64,000 bases of DNA from Pseudanabaena sp. SR411 (GTDB lineage: Bacteria; Cyanobacteriota; Cyanobacteriia; Pseudanabaenales; Pseudanabaenaceae), in the NCBI RefSeq assembly GCF_002251945.1, contig NZ_NDHW01000159.1, positions 1 through 64,000 on the forward strand, given 5' to 3'. Positions within the stretch are counted from its first letter, which is position 1, and every line of letters begins with the position of its first letter. The notes under the pieces were generated by a model that saw nothing but the letters and a program-made list of their open reading frames with translations, was not told where the DNA came from and did no database searches. Shown in pieces: positions 51,500 through 61,811 of this stretch. A program made the position numbers and the translations under genes.

Positions 51500-52725
51500 G
51501 AAGTTGACAATCTTACGGACAAAGTTTTGAGACCTCTCAAAGTGATGCTTTCCCGCCACTGAATATCAGGATTGCTTAAGTCTCTCAATTGTAGATGAGG
51601 ATAACGCTGGATCAAGCTTTTAATTGCAATCTGTCCTTGTACCCTTGCGAGAGCTGCACCTAAACAGTAATGCAGACCGCCTCCAAACGGCAAATTATAA
51701 TTATGACGATGGAAATTGATTTGGTCAGGTTCTGGGAAAGTTTCGCGATCGCGATTAGCTGCACCCAAACACAAAATCACTTTATCGCCAGCATGAATCG
51801 TTTTGCCGCCATACTCAAAATCTTCAGTAGCGAGTCGGGCAATCACTTGCACGGGACTGTCGTAGCGCAATAACTCCTCGATCGCGGCAGGAACTAAATC
51901 CAGATTTTGCTGTAATTCGGCTAAGGCTTGAGGATGCTGCAAAAGGGAGAGAACGCTGTTACTGATGAGACTTTTGGTGGTTTCTTGTCCCACAATTAAC
52001 AGCATGATACAAAATCCTAAGATCTCATCTTTACTCAGTTGCTTACCCTGATCCCTTGCTGCCATGAGTTGCCCGATTAACCCTGAAGGTTTAGTTGCCA
52101 TGAGGTTAATCAAATATTCCCTAGCTTCGATCGCAATTTCGTTTTGTTTTTGATAGCCGCTAAGGGACATCGGTTGATCGAATACAAAAAACAAATCGTA
52201 AGACCAACGCATTAACTTGTCATGATCTTCCAATGGCACACCCAGAATTTGAGTGACGGTCATCGCAGGCAGTGGTGAGGCAAAATCAATCATGATATCG
52301 ATTTCGCCATTATTTTGATGCGCCTTCTGTTCTGCTTGTGTGAGCAAGAGATCAACTGATTGGGCGATCGTAGGTCGCATAGTTTCAATCATCTGCGGCG
52401 AAAAGGCTTTTGCCACCAAACTCTTCAGCTTGTTATGGTGCGGTGGTTCTAGGAAAAATAGCCAATTTTCGATAGTTTGCGCCAAGGCTTCAAAGTTTCC
52501 TTGCTTGAGGTATTGGCTTTTTTGTCTTAACCGCATGGGTAAATCATCAACATGCAGTTGTGGTGCTTTCAGTAATGCATCAACATCATGATGGCGAGTA
52601 ATTACCCAAGCTTGCATAAAGCTCCAATGAATTGGATCATGCTGGCGTAACCACTCATAAATAGGATAAGGATTGGTATGAAAATCTGGAGAGAAGGGAT
52701 CGAATTTGACAGAGTTCGTCGTCAT
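51496..52725 (-). CDS. Cytochrome P450
   Basis: A 409-residue soluble bacterial P450. The heme-thiolate motif is LPFGGGLHYCLGAALAR (Cys near 354), the ExxR motif AIEELLRYDSP, and the oxygen-activation helix LLIVGQETTKS has Gly-Gln-Glu-Thr-Thr. There is no membrane helix, so it needs ferredoxin-type partners. Position between FAAL-ACP and KS-ACP-TE, translationally coupled to the latter, suggests that it oxidises the ACP-bound acyl chain or the product of the cluster. Confidence 0.95.
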   Translation of the reverse strand: MTTNSVKFDPFSPDFHTNPYPIYEWLRQHDPIHWSFMQAWVITRHHDVDALLKAPQLHVDDLPMRLRQKSQYLKQGNFEALAQTIENWLFFLEPPHHNKLKSLVAKAFSPQMIETMRPTIAQSVDLLLTQAEQKAHQNNGEIDIMIDFASPLPAMTVTQILGVPLEDHDKLMRWSYDLFFVFDQPMSLSGYQKQNEIAIEAREYLINLMATKPSGLIGQLMAARDQGKQLSKDEILGFCIMLLIVGQETTKSLISNSVLSLLQHPQALAELQQNLDLVPAAIEELLRYDSPVQVIARLATEDFEYGGKTIHAGDKVILCLGAANRDRETFPEPDQINFHRHNYNLPFGGGLHYCLGAALARVQGQIAIKSLIQRYPHLQLRDLSNPDIQWRESITLRGLKTLSVRLSTS

Positions 52726-52839
52726 ATAGAGGGTTTCAAAAGATTATTTTACACAGAGTCTTCTCAAGTTCTTAGTTTGCAAAGCTTTTAAAAATTATCT
52801 AGTTAGGGAGCTTTATTTTACTGCGAGATCTTTGATGGG

Positions 52840-54864
52840 TTAGAGCGTCATTAAATGATCAGTCAATGCTGTAATAGTGGGATATTCCCAAAACAGAGTA
52901 GGCATAAGTTGATGACCAATTTTTTCAGATAAATCTGCGGTGAGACTAAGCAAAACCGATGAGTCTATTCCATAGCGCGAGATTGGCTCATCGGTGTCAA
53001 TCTCGTCGGAATCGAGATTGACCACTTGACTGATGCGCGTCACAATCCATTCAGCGATCGCCTCTTCAGTCAGGTCAGCATTGAGTGAAATCGAGATGGA
53101 AGGTACGGCATCTTCAATATTTGGTTGTACCCATTGTCCAACGATATCAAGACTGTTTGCTAAAAATTGTTGTCGGCAAGCCTGACGCTGAATCTTACCA
53201 CTTGAGGTTTTGGAAATACTCGCAGGTTTGAGCAGAGCGATCGCAAATACCGAGATCTCATGCTGCTCTGAAACTGCTTGACGAATTGCAGTAACAATTG
53301 CCTCAACATCTAGTTCTCGTAATGCAGTTCGTTCAACTTCTTGCACAATTACCAAATATTCTTGGCGATCGCGATCAATCGCAAAAGCAGCCCCACCATC
53401 AATCCGCAAAGCAGGATGACTATTTTGGACTGTCATCTCAATATCTTGTGGATAGTGATTACGCCCCCACAAGATCACCAGATCTTTTAGTCTTCCTGTA
53501 ATAAAAAGTTGGCGATCACGCATAAATCCTAAATCACCAGTACGCAGCCAATTTTCCTGTTTACCATCTTGGCTACCTACAAGTTGGGCTTGAAATGTGG
53601 CTTTAGTCGCTTCGGGTTGCTGCCAATAACCTAAGGCGACACTGCCACCTGAAACCCAAATCTCCCCGATTTGATCGGGTTGACACTCTACCTGTGTTTC
53701 TGGATTCGCGATCGCAATTTTGGTGTCTAACCACGTTGATCCAACACTGACAAAATGTTTAGCATTCAGCTCAGTTTCGGTAATGGGGACAACTTGCTGT
53801 TGTTCTAGCGCTTGGGATGCGATCGCACAGTACACTGGCTCAGCATCCACATTCCCCCCTGAAATCATCAGCGTTGACTCTGCCATGCCGTAGCAAGGAT
53901 AGAAAAATTTAGACTGAAATCCTAAAGGCTGAAACTTCGCTGCAAATTGTTCTAATGTCGATCGCCTAATTGGTTCTGCACCTGTATAAGCACTTTGCCA
54001 ACTACTTAAATCGATTTGCGCCTGATTAATTTGGTCTTCACTAATTTTGCGGACACATAACTCATAGCCTTGATTGGGACCACCGCAATGGGTGGCTCGA
54101 TAGCGCGAAATTGCTGCTAACCAACGCATCGGCTTTTGCAAAAAAGCCACAGGCGACATCAACACACCCAGAAAACCTGAATATATCGGCTGAATAATGC
54201 TATCAATTAGCCCCATATCATGAAAATTTGGTAACCAACTCACCGAAACACTCTTTTGATCTAGTTCAAAAGCGGTCTGAATATAAGCCGAATTATGGAG
54301 TAGGTTTCGATGACTGACCATTACGCCCTTAGGATGCCCCGTTGAGCCAGAGGTATATTGCAAAAAAGCAATACTATCTAGCTTAATTTCTGGGTGTTGC
54401 CACTGTGCCGCCAGATCATCAGATAGGCGATCGCTTGCTATCCATTGCACAGATGGTAACTCTGGCAAACTCTGCCAAGCCTGCTTTAAGTTATCTAATA
54501 ATGCTGATGTCGTTAGTACCACTGTAGGCTGAGCATCATTCACGATCGCCTGTAAGCGCGACTGCATCTGACCCCGCTTGGGTGGGGCGACAGGAACGGC
54601 GATCGCTCCTGCATAGAGGCAACCAAAAAAGGCACTAATAAATTCAAGTCCTGACGGATAGCACAGCAGTACTCGCGAACCTGATAAAACCAGAGTTTGC
54701 AATTTCGTGGCGATCGCCCGTGCTTGTAAATCTAGTTCTCCATAACTGAGATGAACTGCATCTAATTCTCCATCTACCAAAAATGTAAATACATTCTGAT
54801 TGGACTGATTTTGAGATCGCAATTGTAGACAATTTACTAAATCAGAAAAATTAGGATGGCTCAT
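52840..54864 (-). CDS. Fatty-acyl-AMP ligase fused to an acyl carrier protein (FAAL-ACP)
   Basis: A 674-residue loading enzyme. The ANL core (about 1-570) has QYTSGSTGHPKGVMVSHRNL, WLPNFHDMGLIDSIIQPIYS and GGPNQGYELC, the hallmarks of FAALs rather than CoA ligases. It ends in SSGKIQRQACRQQFL with the catalytic lysine. The C-terminal ACP (about 590-674) has the phosphopantetheine serine in SRYGIDSSVLLS. It should activate a free fatty acid as acyl-AMP and load it on its own ACP as starter for the neighbouring PKS. First gene of the cluster, 114 bases before the P450. Confidence 0.93.
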   Translation of the reverse strand: MSHPNFSDLVNCLQLRSQNQSNQNVFTFLVDGELDAVHLSYGELDLQARAIATKLQTLVLSGSRVLLCYPSGLEFISAFFGCLYAGAIAVPVAPPKRGQMQSRLQAIVNDAQPTVVLTTSALLDNLKQAWQSLPELPSVQWIASDRLSDDLAAQWQHPEIKLDSIAFLQYTSGSTGHPKGVMVSHRNLLHNSAYIQTAFELDQKSVSVSWLPNFHDMGLIDSIIQPIYSGFLGVLMSPVAFLQKPMRWLAAISRYRATHCGGPNQGYELCVRKISEDQINQAQIDLSSWQSAYTGAEPIRRSTLEQFAAKFQPLGFQSKFFYPCYGMAESTLMISGGNVDAEPVYCAIASQALEQQQVVPITETELNAKHFVSVGSTWLDTKIAIANPETQVECQPDQIGEIWVSGGSVALGYWQQPEATKATFQAQLVGSQDGKQENWLRTGDLGFMRDRQLFITGRLKDLVILWGRNHYPQDIEMTVQNSHPALRIDGGAAFAIDRDRQEYLVIVQEVERTALRELDVEAIVTAIRQAVSEQHEISVFAIALLKPASISKTSSGKIQRQACRQQFLANSLDIVGQWVQPNIEDAVPSISISLNADLTEEAIAEWIVTRISQVVNLDSDEIDTDEPISRYGIDSSVLLSLTADLSEKIGHQLMPTLFWEYPTITALTDHLMTL

Positions 54865-54938
54865 TTTGGCAGTTAGCTAAATTGTGGGACTGAATAATTT
54901 ACAGCTAACAGAGATTGTACAGGTTCATACTATCTCCA

Positions 54939-57900
54939 TCATTTAACTCTCACCTGAAAACGGATGAACCCATAGGAATTAGTAGGAGTACCTGATCCTG
55001 TAGCATTAGGGACATTGGTAGCTGCACCAAGTCGGACTAAGAGTGCACCGTCGGGATTTGTACTTCCATCGTTACAAGGCACAGGAGCATTAGTTACCGA
55101 TACATTTGCCGCTATGAATTGACCTGCATCTGCATCTGGCACATTGTTGAGTGCAACTTTACCTGCGCCTAAAGTCGAATTTGCAGGATCGGGTAAAGGC
55201 AATACTCCACCTGTAGTATTCCAACCCAGCAGAATTCCATTACCAGATCCATAGGTATCAGGTTGGAAAATCGTATTCGCGGGGATGAGATCGCATAACT
55301 GTACATTTCTTGCAGCGGTTGCGCCATTAGACAGGAAGTAAATTGTGTATTCTATTAATCCTCCAGGAGCAACACTTGAAATCGTCCCACCATTGCAAGG
55401 GGATGCTGTAGTACAGTCGATCGCACCTCTTAAATATTGGGTATTAGCTGTGGGCCAATTGGTATCATTATCATTAGATGTGGCTGTATTTGCACCATCC
55501 ACAAATCCAGTAATGGGAGTGCTGTTAATTGCTGTAATCCTTTTCACTAGATTAAGCCCTGGCACACCAGCATTAGTAATAATGATTTGGTAATCTTCAA
55601 CTTCACCATTGCCCACAGCTCCATTAGGTGTCGCAGTAGTCAAAGCGCCATCACTAATACGGAAACGAGCGTAGGTATTACCCACAGTAGGTACAGTTAT
55701 GCCTGTCCAGTTAAGGACAATATTTTGGGCGATCGCGCTACTTGGTACAGATACAGTTTGAGCTTCAGTCGTCTCAAAATTACCATTTCGATTAAAGTCA
55801 ACCCATCCTACTAAAGGTCTGTTAACTCCAGTGTTATTAAAGACATTAACTGTGACTGAGTAGGATGTGCTAGATGTTGTTAGGGCGGGGAAAGTGGCAA
55901 TACCATCTTCATCATCAACACCGTTGGTGTCGTCAGCATTAGCCGCCACATTTTGTAATAAGCCACTATCAGCATCAGGATCAATTGCCCCTAACCTAAG
56001 ATTAGCGATAATTGTATGACTTGCACCACCGCTAGCACTAAGAGTTTCATAGTTATCCTGTCCTATACCTGCACCTGTATCTGGTGCATCACCATAGTCA
56101 ATTGCATTAGTCACAACTAGTCGATAGTCTTCAACTTCACCGTTACCAATTAATCCATCGGGAGTAGCAGTAGTCAAGGTGGCACTATCACTTAGACGGA
56201 AGTGTGCATAGAGAATATCGCCAGCAGTTAAGCCAGAAATCCCCGTCCATTGGAGCGGCAAATCTTGAGCGGTAGGACTAATAGCGATCGGCTGAATACC
56301 TGCTGTACCTAAGTCTGAGTCATAGGCTCTACCTTCAGTAACTTCAAACTGACCATTTCGATTAAAGTCAATCCAACCAACTAAATAAGCTGGGGCTGCG
56401 GTATTGGTAACGTTGATGGTAGCTGTGTAAGAGGTTGTACTAGCGGTGATCGCAGGTAAGGTGACACCATCTTCATCATCGATACCTGTTGTATCATCAA
56501 GATCGGCATTCGCGTTTTGTAACGTACCGTTATCAGCATCGGTAGCCGCACCAATTCTGAGAGTATTGACAATAATATGACTGGCTCCTCCATTAGCTGT
56601 GGTAGTTTGATAGTTACCAGTAGCAACTGCCGCAGTGTCATCAGGAGCATCACCATAGTCAACGGGATTAATCGTAACCAGATAATCTTCAACTTCACCA
56701 CTACCGATTAAGCCTGTAGGCGTGGAAGTGGTTAAAGTTCCATTACTGATGCGGAACCGTGCGTAAGTATTACCTGCCGTCAATCCACTTAACCCTGACC
56801 ACGTAAGAATAACGTTAGTACCATTGCTATTGTCGGCGACTGTTGCTGTTTGAGCTTCAGTGGCTTCAAAAAGCCCATCTTTGTCAAAGTCAATCCAGCC
56901 AACTAAAGTAGCTGGAGTACCAATACTATTAGTAACGTTAACTGTTGCACTGTAGCTAGTACTTGCAGTGGTCAAGGTATTCGGAGTCGGTAGAGTAACA
57001 CCATCTTCGTCATCTGCTACACCTGTATTGGTGCTGTCATCAGCATCAGCCGCCACACTTTGCAATGTGCCATTATCAGCATCAGGAGTATTGCCTAATC
57101 TCAAGTTAGTGTTAATCAGATGCGACGCTCCACTATCGGCACTGGTGGTGTTGTAATTTCCTATCCCCACACCCACTGTTGCATCAGGAGCATCTCCATA
57201 GTCTAGAGGATAAGTTGCGCCAATGATGGTTAAAGCATAGTCTTCTACTTCTCCATTTCTCTTACCGCCGATAAAGTCACTGGTAGTTAAAGGATCGTTG
57301 TTAATCCGAAAACGTGCATAGGTGTTACCTTCGGTTAATCCTAATGCACCCAATCCAGTCCAATTGATGTTGACGTTGCCATTGGTTCCATTAGGTATAG
57401 TCTGGACGATACCTTCACTTGCCTCGAATCGACCATTGCGGTTGAAGTCAATCCAGCCTCCTAAATAAGCAGGAGCAGCTACTCCTGGAGTATTCTGTAC
57501 TCTTACTGTAACTGTATAAGTAGTATCAGTAGTTCTTAAAGAGTTAAAGCTAGTAACTCCATCTTCATCATCAGGTGCAACACCATTAGTGTCATCGCCA
57601 TTAGCAGCAGCATTAGGCTGACCATTAGTATCTTGATCAGTAAGAGCAGTGCCTAACCTGACGGTAGTACTAAGAATGTGGCTAGCTCCTACACCTTCAG
57701 TAGTGCTATTAATTCTATCAGTACCATAGGTATCTGGTGCATCACCATAGTCATTAGCGTCACCATCAGCAATAATTGCTGGAATTGTACCTACAGCAAA
57801 ACTTCCATAGACAAATGTATCAATATATCTGCGATCGCCCCAACTATTATCATTAGCTCCTTGTCCACCACCACTAGAAGTAGTTCCCCAAGTGTGCCGA

Positions 57901-59615
57901 CCACCAGATACTCCACTAGGTAATGTGGTTGTACCTGTTGCGCCTAGAATTGTTTGGTCATCCCAATACACTAGAGTATTTGCGGTTGAAGATGGAGTTG
58001 TCGCTTGGTTGATTGTTAAACCAGTGCCGGGACCACTAGTTTCTACATCTCCCGCAACAAAGTGGTATTCTCCAACGATCGCTTTGACTTGAGCATTATA
58101 AGTTCCTTGAGGTACGATTACACCAGCATTATTTCTACCATTCCAAAGAGCGGAAACATTGCCCACAGCATCTGTATCGCCTCTTAACTGAACATCTCCT
58201 GATCCATAAATGCCATCTTGATTGGTATCAACGATAATTTCATAAGTACCTGGAAGACTGGAGGTGAATCGAAAGAATCCTGAGTCTTGGATTCCAGTAG
58301 TACCTCCTGGAGTAAATGTGTTATCTTCTCCAGCGCTATCTTCAAATCTTAAATTGGTGATAGTAGGTCCTACCGTTGGGTTAACAAAGGTTTGATCGGG
58401 GTACTCAAGATACATTCTGTATTGTGGAGTAACACTGTTACCTGAAATCGGAACGCTTAAGCCTCGAACATTAGTGCCCCCACTATTTGGCGAGTCAACA
58501 CCTCGGTTATTTGCTACTAATTCATAAACAAATCCAGCAAAGTCATTTAAGTCTAGTTGCCAAACAAAGTTTGTCCCTGGACTACCACCTGGAACAACAA
58601 CATAAAAATTTTGGTCGGTAGATTCGTTAGCGGTAAATCCTTTCCCATTAAAAGCCCAAACGTAAGACCAAACACGCCCTTGTGAAATTTGAGGATTGGG
58701 GACAGCAGGTATTCTGGCTGTTGGACTCACCGTATTGGTGACTGAAATATCAAATTGACGAAAAACAGTATTATTGTCACCTGATGAGGCTGTATTTTGA
58801 GTTCTGTTTTGCAAACGAATTTCATAAACGCCAGGACCTGAGCTGGCTGGGACTCTAATGGCGCTACCATCAGTGGTAAAAGGCGGTGCAGGAGTTGTTA
58901 AGTCCATGTCCGCCGTGGTTAAACGGCTATAGGCATAACAATCGCTGTTATTTGCGACATTTGTACCATTCCCAAAAGTACCCTGTCCTCTGAAATTAGT
59001 ATCAGTGTTAGCGGCTAATCCCGCTTGTCCAAAAACTAATGTGCCAGAGGCAGGAGGATAGGAAGCAAGTGTGCCATTAAAGCTATAGGCAGCACTGTCT
59101 GGTGAAGGCTGAGGACCGACGTAGTAAACATCTGCTTCCCAGTCATCTGTCCAAGCGTTGCCACAAGCACTGATATTGATGATTTCATTAGCGTCTCTAA
59201 TGTCCACATAAATAGGACGGTTTCGATCACGGATATTGGTAGTCGAGCCAGTAGGGTCATCATAAACAGCACTATATTCAAATAAGGCTTGTCTACTTTG
59301 ATTTGAGGGACTAGGTCCAAGCTGAAAACTGCCTTCTGAGTGTGCAGGTTGTATCCCCCCAATGATACCTGTGGCTTGAAGTGTAAATATAAATGCTAAT
59401 AATGTAGAAATTAAGAAACGAGTTAAGCGATCGCTATTTAATTTTTTGATTAACCGTTTAACCAAGTTCCTATTTAAAGAACTTGATTGCCATATATGGA
59501 ATAAATTTATTGACTGTTGCTTTGTGTTTAACGATCTTCGGATAACTTTTCTAATCGTTTTTTTGATTTTGGCAAACATTACTTTCGCACTCCACATACT
59601 TTTACTAGCTGTCAA
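54939..59615 (-). CDS. Large exported protein with four GEVED repeats and DUF11-like end
   Basis: A 1558-residue secreted protein. The N-terminus has a long basic segment and one hydrophobic helix (RFLISTLLAFIFTLQATGII, about 66-85) with possible cleavage after AHS. Four repeat units of about 145-160 residues each start DYGDAPD, include DEDGV and GWIDFNRNG, and end NGEVEDY (GEVED domains, putative calcium-binding adhesion modules). The last 200 residues form a DUF11-like domain (GLNLVKRITAIN...GGLIEYTIYF). It probably sits on the cell surface. Third gene of the visible operon, 31 bases after the beta-helix/OmpA gene. Confidence 0.82.
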   Translation of the reverse strand: MTASKSMWSAKVMFAKIKKTIRKVIRRSLNTKQQSINLFHIWQSSSLNRNLVKRLIKKLNSDRLTRFLISTLLAFIFTLQATGIIGGIQPAHSEGSFQLGPSPSNQSRQALFEYSAVYDDPTGSTTNIRDRNRPIYVDIRDANEIINISACGNAWTDDWEADVYYVGPQPSPDSAAYSFNGTLASYPPASGTLVFGQAGLAANTDTNFRGQGTFGNGTNVANNSDCYAYSRLTTADMDLTTPAPPFTTDGSAIRVPASSGPGVYEIRLQNRTQNTASSGDNNTVFRQFDISVTNTVSPTARIPAVPNPQISQGRVWSYVWAFNGKGFTANESTDQNFYVVVPGGSPGTNFVWQLDLNDFAGFVYELVANNRGVDSPNSGGTNVRGLSVPISGNSVTPQYRMYLEYPDQTFVNPTVGPTITNLRFEDSAGEDNTFTPGGTTGIQDSGFFRFTSSLPGTYEIIVDTNQDGIYGSGDVQLRGDTDAVGNVSALWNGRNNAGVIVPQGTYNAQVKAIVGEYHFVAGDVETSGPGTGLTINQATTPSSTANTLVYWDDQTILGATGTTTLPSGVSGGRHTWGTTSSGGGQGANDNSWGDRRYIDTFVYGSFAVGTIPAIIADGDANDYGDAPDTYGTDRINSTTEGVGASHILSTTVRLGTALTDQDTNGQPNAAANGDDTNGVAPDDEDGVTSFNSLRTTDTTYTVTVRVQNTPGVAAPAYLGGWIDFNRNGRFEASEGIVQTIPNGTNGNVNINWTGLGALGLTEGNTYARFRINNDPLTTSDFIGGKRNGEVEDYALTIIGATYPLDYGDAPDATVGVGIGNYNTTSADSGASHLINTNLRLGNTPDADNGTLQSVAADADDSTNTGVADDEDGVTLPTPNTLTTASTSYSATVNVTNSIGTPATLVGWIDFDKDGLFEATEAQTATVADNSNGTNVILTWSGLSGLTAGNTYARFRISNGTLTTSTPTGLIGSGEVEDYLVTINPVDYGDAPDDTAAVATGNYQTTTANGGASHIIVNTLRIGAATDADNGTLQNANADLDDTTGIDDEDGVTLPAITASTTSYTATINVTNTAAPAYLVGWIDFNRNGQFEVTEGRAYDSDLGTAGIQPIAISPTAQDLPLQWTGISGLTAGDILYAHFRLSDSATLTTATPDGLIGNGEVEDYRLVVTNAIDYGDAPDTGAGIGQDNYETLSASGGASHTIIANLRLGAIDPDADSGLLQNVAANADDTNGVDDEDGIATFPALTTSSTSYSVTVNVFNNTGVNRPLVGWVDFNRNGNFETTEAQTVSVPSSAIAQNIVLNWTGITVPTVGNTYARFRISDGALTTATPNGAVGNGEVEDYQIIITNAGVPGLNLVKRITAINSTPITGFVDGANTATSNDNDTNWPTANTQYLRGAIDCTTASPCNGGTISSVAPGGLIEYTIYFLSNGATAARNVQLCDLIPANTIFQPDTYGSGNGILLGWNTTGGVLPLPDPANSTLGAGKVALNNVPDADAGQFIAANVSVTNAPVPCNDGSTNPDGALLVRLGAATNVPNATGSGTPTNSYGFIRFQVRVK

Positions 59616-59646
59616 TTAAGAAAAAGAATCACTCAAAGAATAATCA

Positions 59647-61806
59647 TTATTCCAATTGCAAATCTTCCTGTTGTGATTCAAAGCGAATCTCGACATCACG
59701 CACATCGGTAAATTCAATCTCGACTCGCCGATCGCGGGCATAGTCAGTAACTTGATTACCCTGTGAAGCGCGTTGCGTTTCACCCAGCGATCGCACGGTC
59801 ATGCGTTCAGAGGCAATACCCTGTCGCATTAGGTAATTACGCACTGCACGCGATCGCCTAAAGCCCAGTTCACGGTTATAGGTATCACTTGCCCTAGGGT
59901 CAGTATGTCCTGCGAGGGTAATCATAATTGTGGGATATTGCTTTAATACATCAGCGATCCGATCTAGGATTTTAGCGCTGGTGGGGCTAATTGCATCACG
60001 ATCTAGCGCAAAGTGAATCTGTCGCGGAACAGATAAAACAATTACTTCGGGTGGAGGTGGAGCTTGCACAACTTGGGGTGGTGTCGTACAGGCGGGAATA
60101 GTTGCATCGACCTTGGCAAGCTCAGGAGCCGACAGATCAGGATTAACGATTCTGGCATTGAAGGCTGGCTCAGAAGTACCGTACTGTGGATCGGTAGCGA
60201 TCGCGCTAATCGTATCGCCCACTTCTAGATTACTGAGCGATGCGCTAAATTTGCCATTAGCATCAGTTTTAACCGTGGTCAGATATTCACTGAGAGAGCC
60301 ATAGGGCAGATTCGGATCAATTTTGCCAGTAACGCGATAGAGATCAATTTCTGTGTCAGGGTCAGCATTACCGTCAATATTGACCTTATCGGCTGTAAAC
60401 ATGGGAAAAGTAGCAGCAAGGAAAGTCGGCGCATTGATCGCCCCATTAGCCGTATCCACTCGCCGAAAATGGGAATCGCGGAGGCGGTTAATGCCATCAC
60501 CTGTAATGAAATCGCGAGTATTCACATGGCGCTGCGAAATCAAGTCAATACTCAAGCCCTTGAGAGCCGAAAAAGTATTTTTGCGAATTAAATTGCGATC
60601 GCTTTTCGGATAAGCGGCGATCGCCACACCTGCACCGCGTTGATTACTAATTTGGTTGTTAGTAACTCGATGATCATTACCCATGAGATAAATGGCGGCG
60701 TAGTTGGTACTGCGATCGTTAAACAAAATGCGATTATCTTCAATGGCGATCGCGCCTTTTGGCTTGAATAGATAAACGCCACTGCCATCATTAGCGCAGA
60801 GGATATTGCCCTTGATGCGTAAGTTGGCAATTTCACCTTCGAGATAGATCCCGTGAGGCATTCCATCAAAACCATTACTAGTAATTGCATTTTCGAGAAT
60901 CTGCGTTCCTGTTGCTTTCACCGATGTGACGATGCCACTACCCTCGTGGTAAGCAATGCGGTTGCGGCGAATCAGCGTATCGGTGCTATTAAATAGATAA
61001 ACCCCAAAACTAGAAGGTTGCTTAGGCATTTTGCCTGTGGGTGTAATACCGAGCCAGTTAGCTTCGAGTCTTACCCCTTGAGGGGGGCGATTGCTGTCAT
61101 AGAAGGGAGAAAATTTGGCGGGTTGCTGTTGCTGTGTGGTGTCGGGCGGTGGTGCTTGGTGGGAAATGAAAATATCGGCGGATGGTGTGGTCGTGGGGAC
61201 GCTTTCGATCGCATTAAAGCCATAGATACTTAAACCTCGAATCGTCACATCATCAGCAACAATCGTCAAACCTCGGAAAATTTCTACCCCATCATCAGGA
61301 GTAATCTCCACAATTGGCTGTGGAATCGCTAGCTCTTGAGCAAAGGAACTGTTAGCGTCATAGCCCGCTTGGGTTGTACCGTCAATGGTCAGGTATGGGC
61401 TACTGATGTCAGGTAGAGCCTTGCGTAACTTAATCGTGGTGCGATCGCTAGGTAAATTAAATCCAATTCGTGAGCCTTCAAGTCTGGCGATTAATTGTGG
61501 TTTTACTTGATTGCGTTCAGCCTCACTGAGTTGCTCAAGGGTGAGCGTGCCATTGGCGATCGCGATCGCTTCGCGCAAGGTCAATTCCCGATCAGGTTGG
61601 ATTTCACCATCTTGATTGCTATTAACCGTGATCTGATATTTAGGGAAATTTAGCAGTGTTTTTTGGGCGGTGATTTGAGCAGTGTTTTGGGCGATCGCCA
61701 TATTATCATTTGCCTTAAACGTTGCCATCGCGATACCAGAGATACCGATCAACCCGATAGAACTAATCAATGTCGCTGTTAATTTTTTGCTGGTTACTTT
61801 TCGCAT
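59647..61806 (-). CDS. Exported beta-helix protein with C-terminal OmpA domain
   Basis: A 719-residue protein. A signal peptide (LTATLISSIGLIGISGIAMA) is followed by a right-handed parallel beta-helix (about 130-420; RNRIAYHEGSGIVTS, NAITSNGFDGMPHGI, NQISNQRGAGVAIAA) and a Big-like domain. The C-terminal OmpA peptidoglycan-binding domain (about 590-700) has LAGHTDPRASDTYNRELGFR, with the Asp and Arg that bind diaminopimelate. It anchors an extracellular helix to the wall or outer membrane. It follows the partial gene by five bases and precedes the GEVED protein. Confidence 0.82.
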   Translation of the reverse strand: MRKVTSKKLTATLISSIGLIGISGIAMATFKANDNMAIAQNTAQITAQKTLLNFPKYQITVNSNQDGEIQPDRELTLREAIAIANGTLTLEQLSEAERNQVKPQLIARLEGSRIGFNLPSDRTTIKLRKALPDISSPYLTIDGTTQAGYDANSSFAQELAIPQPIVEITPDDGVEIFRGLTIVADDVTIRGLSIYGFNAIESVPTTTPSADIFISHQAPPPDTTQQQQPAKFSPFYDSNRPPQGVRLEANWLGITPTGKMPKQPSSFGVYLFNSTDTLIRRNRIAYHEGSGIVTSVKATGTQILENAITSNGFDGMPHGIYLEGEIANLRIKGNILCANDGSGVYLFKPKGAIAIEDNRILFNDRSTNYAAIYLMGNDHRVTNNQISNQRGAGVAIAAYPKSDRNLIRKNTFSALKGLSIDLISQRHVNTRDFITGDGINRLRDSHFRRVDTANGAINAPTFLAATFPMFTADKVNIDGNADPDTEIDLYRVTGKIDPNLPYGSLSEYLTTVKTDANGKFSASLSNLEVGDTISAIATDPQYGTSEPAFNARIVNPDLSAPELAKVDATIPACTTPPQVVQAPPPPEVIVLSVPRQIHFALDRDAISPTSAKILDRIADVLKQYPTIMITLAGHTDPRASDTYNRELGFRRSRAVRNYLMRQGIASERMTVRSLGETQRASQGNQVTDYARDRRVEIEFTDVRDVEIRFESQQEDLQLE

Positions 61807-61811
61807 AGTCT

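Noticed and set aside
54939-59615. Tandem array or CRISPR-like repeat
   Set aside because: The repeats are protein-level GEVED units of about 450 bp with diverged DNA and one continuous reading frame.
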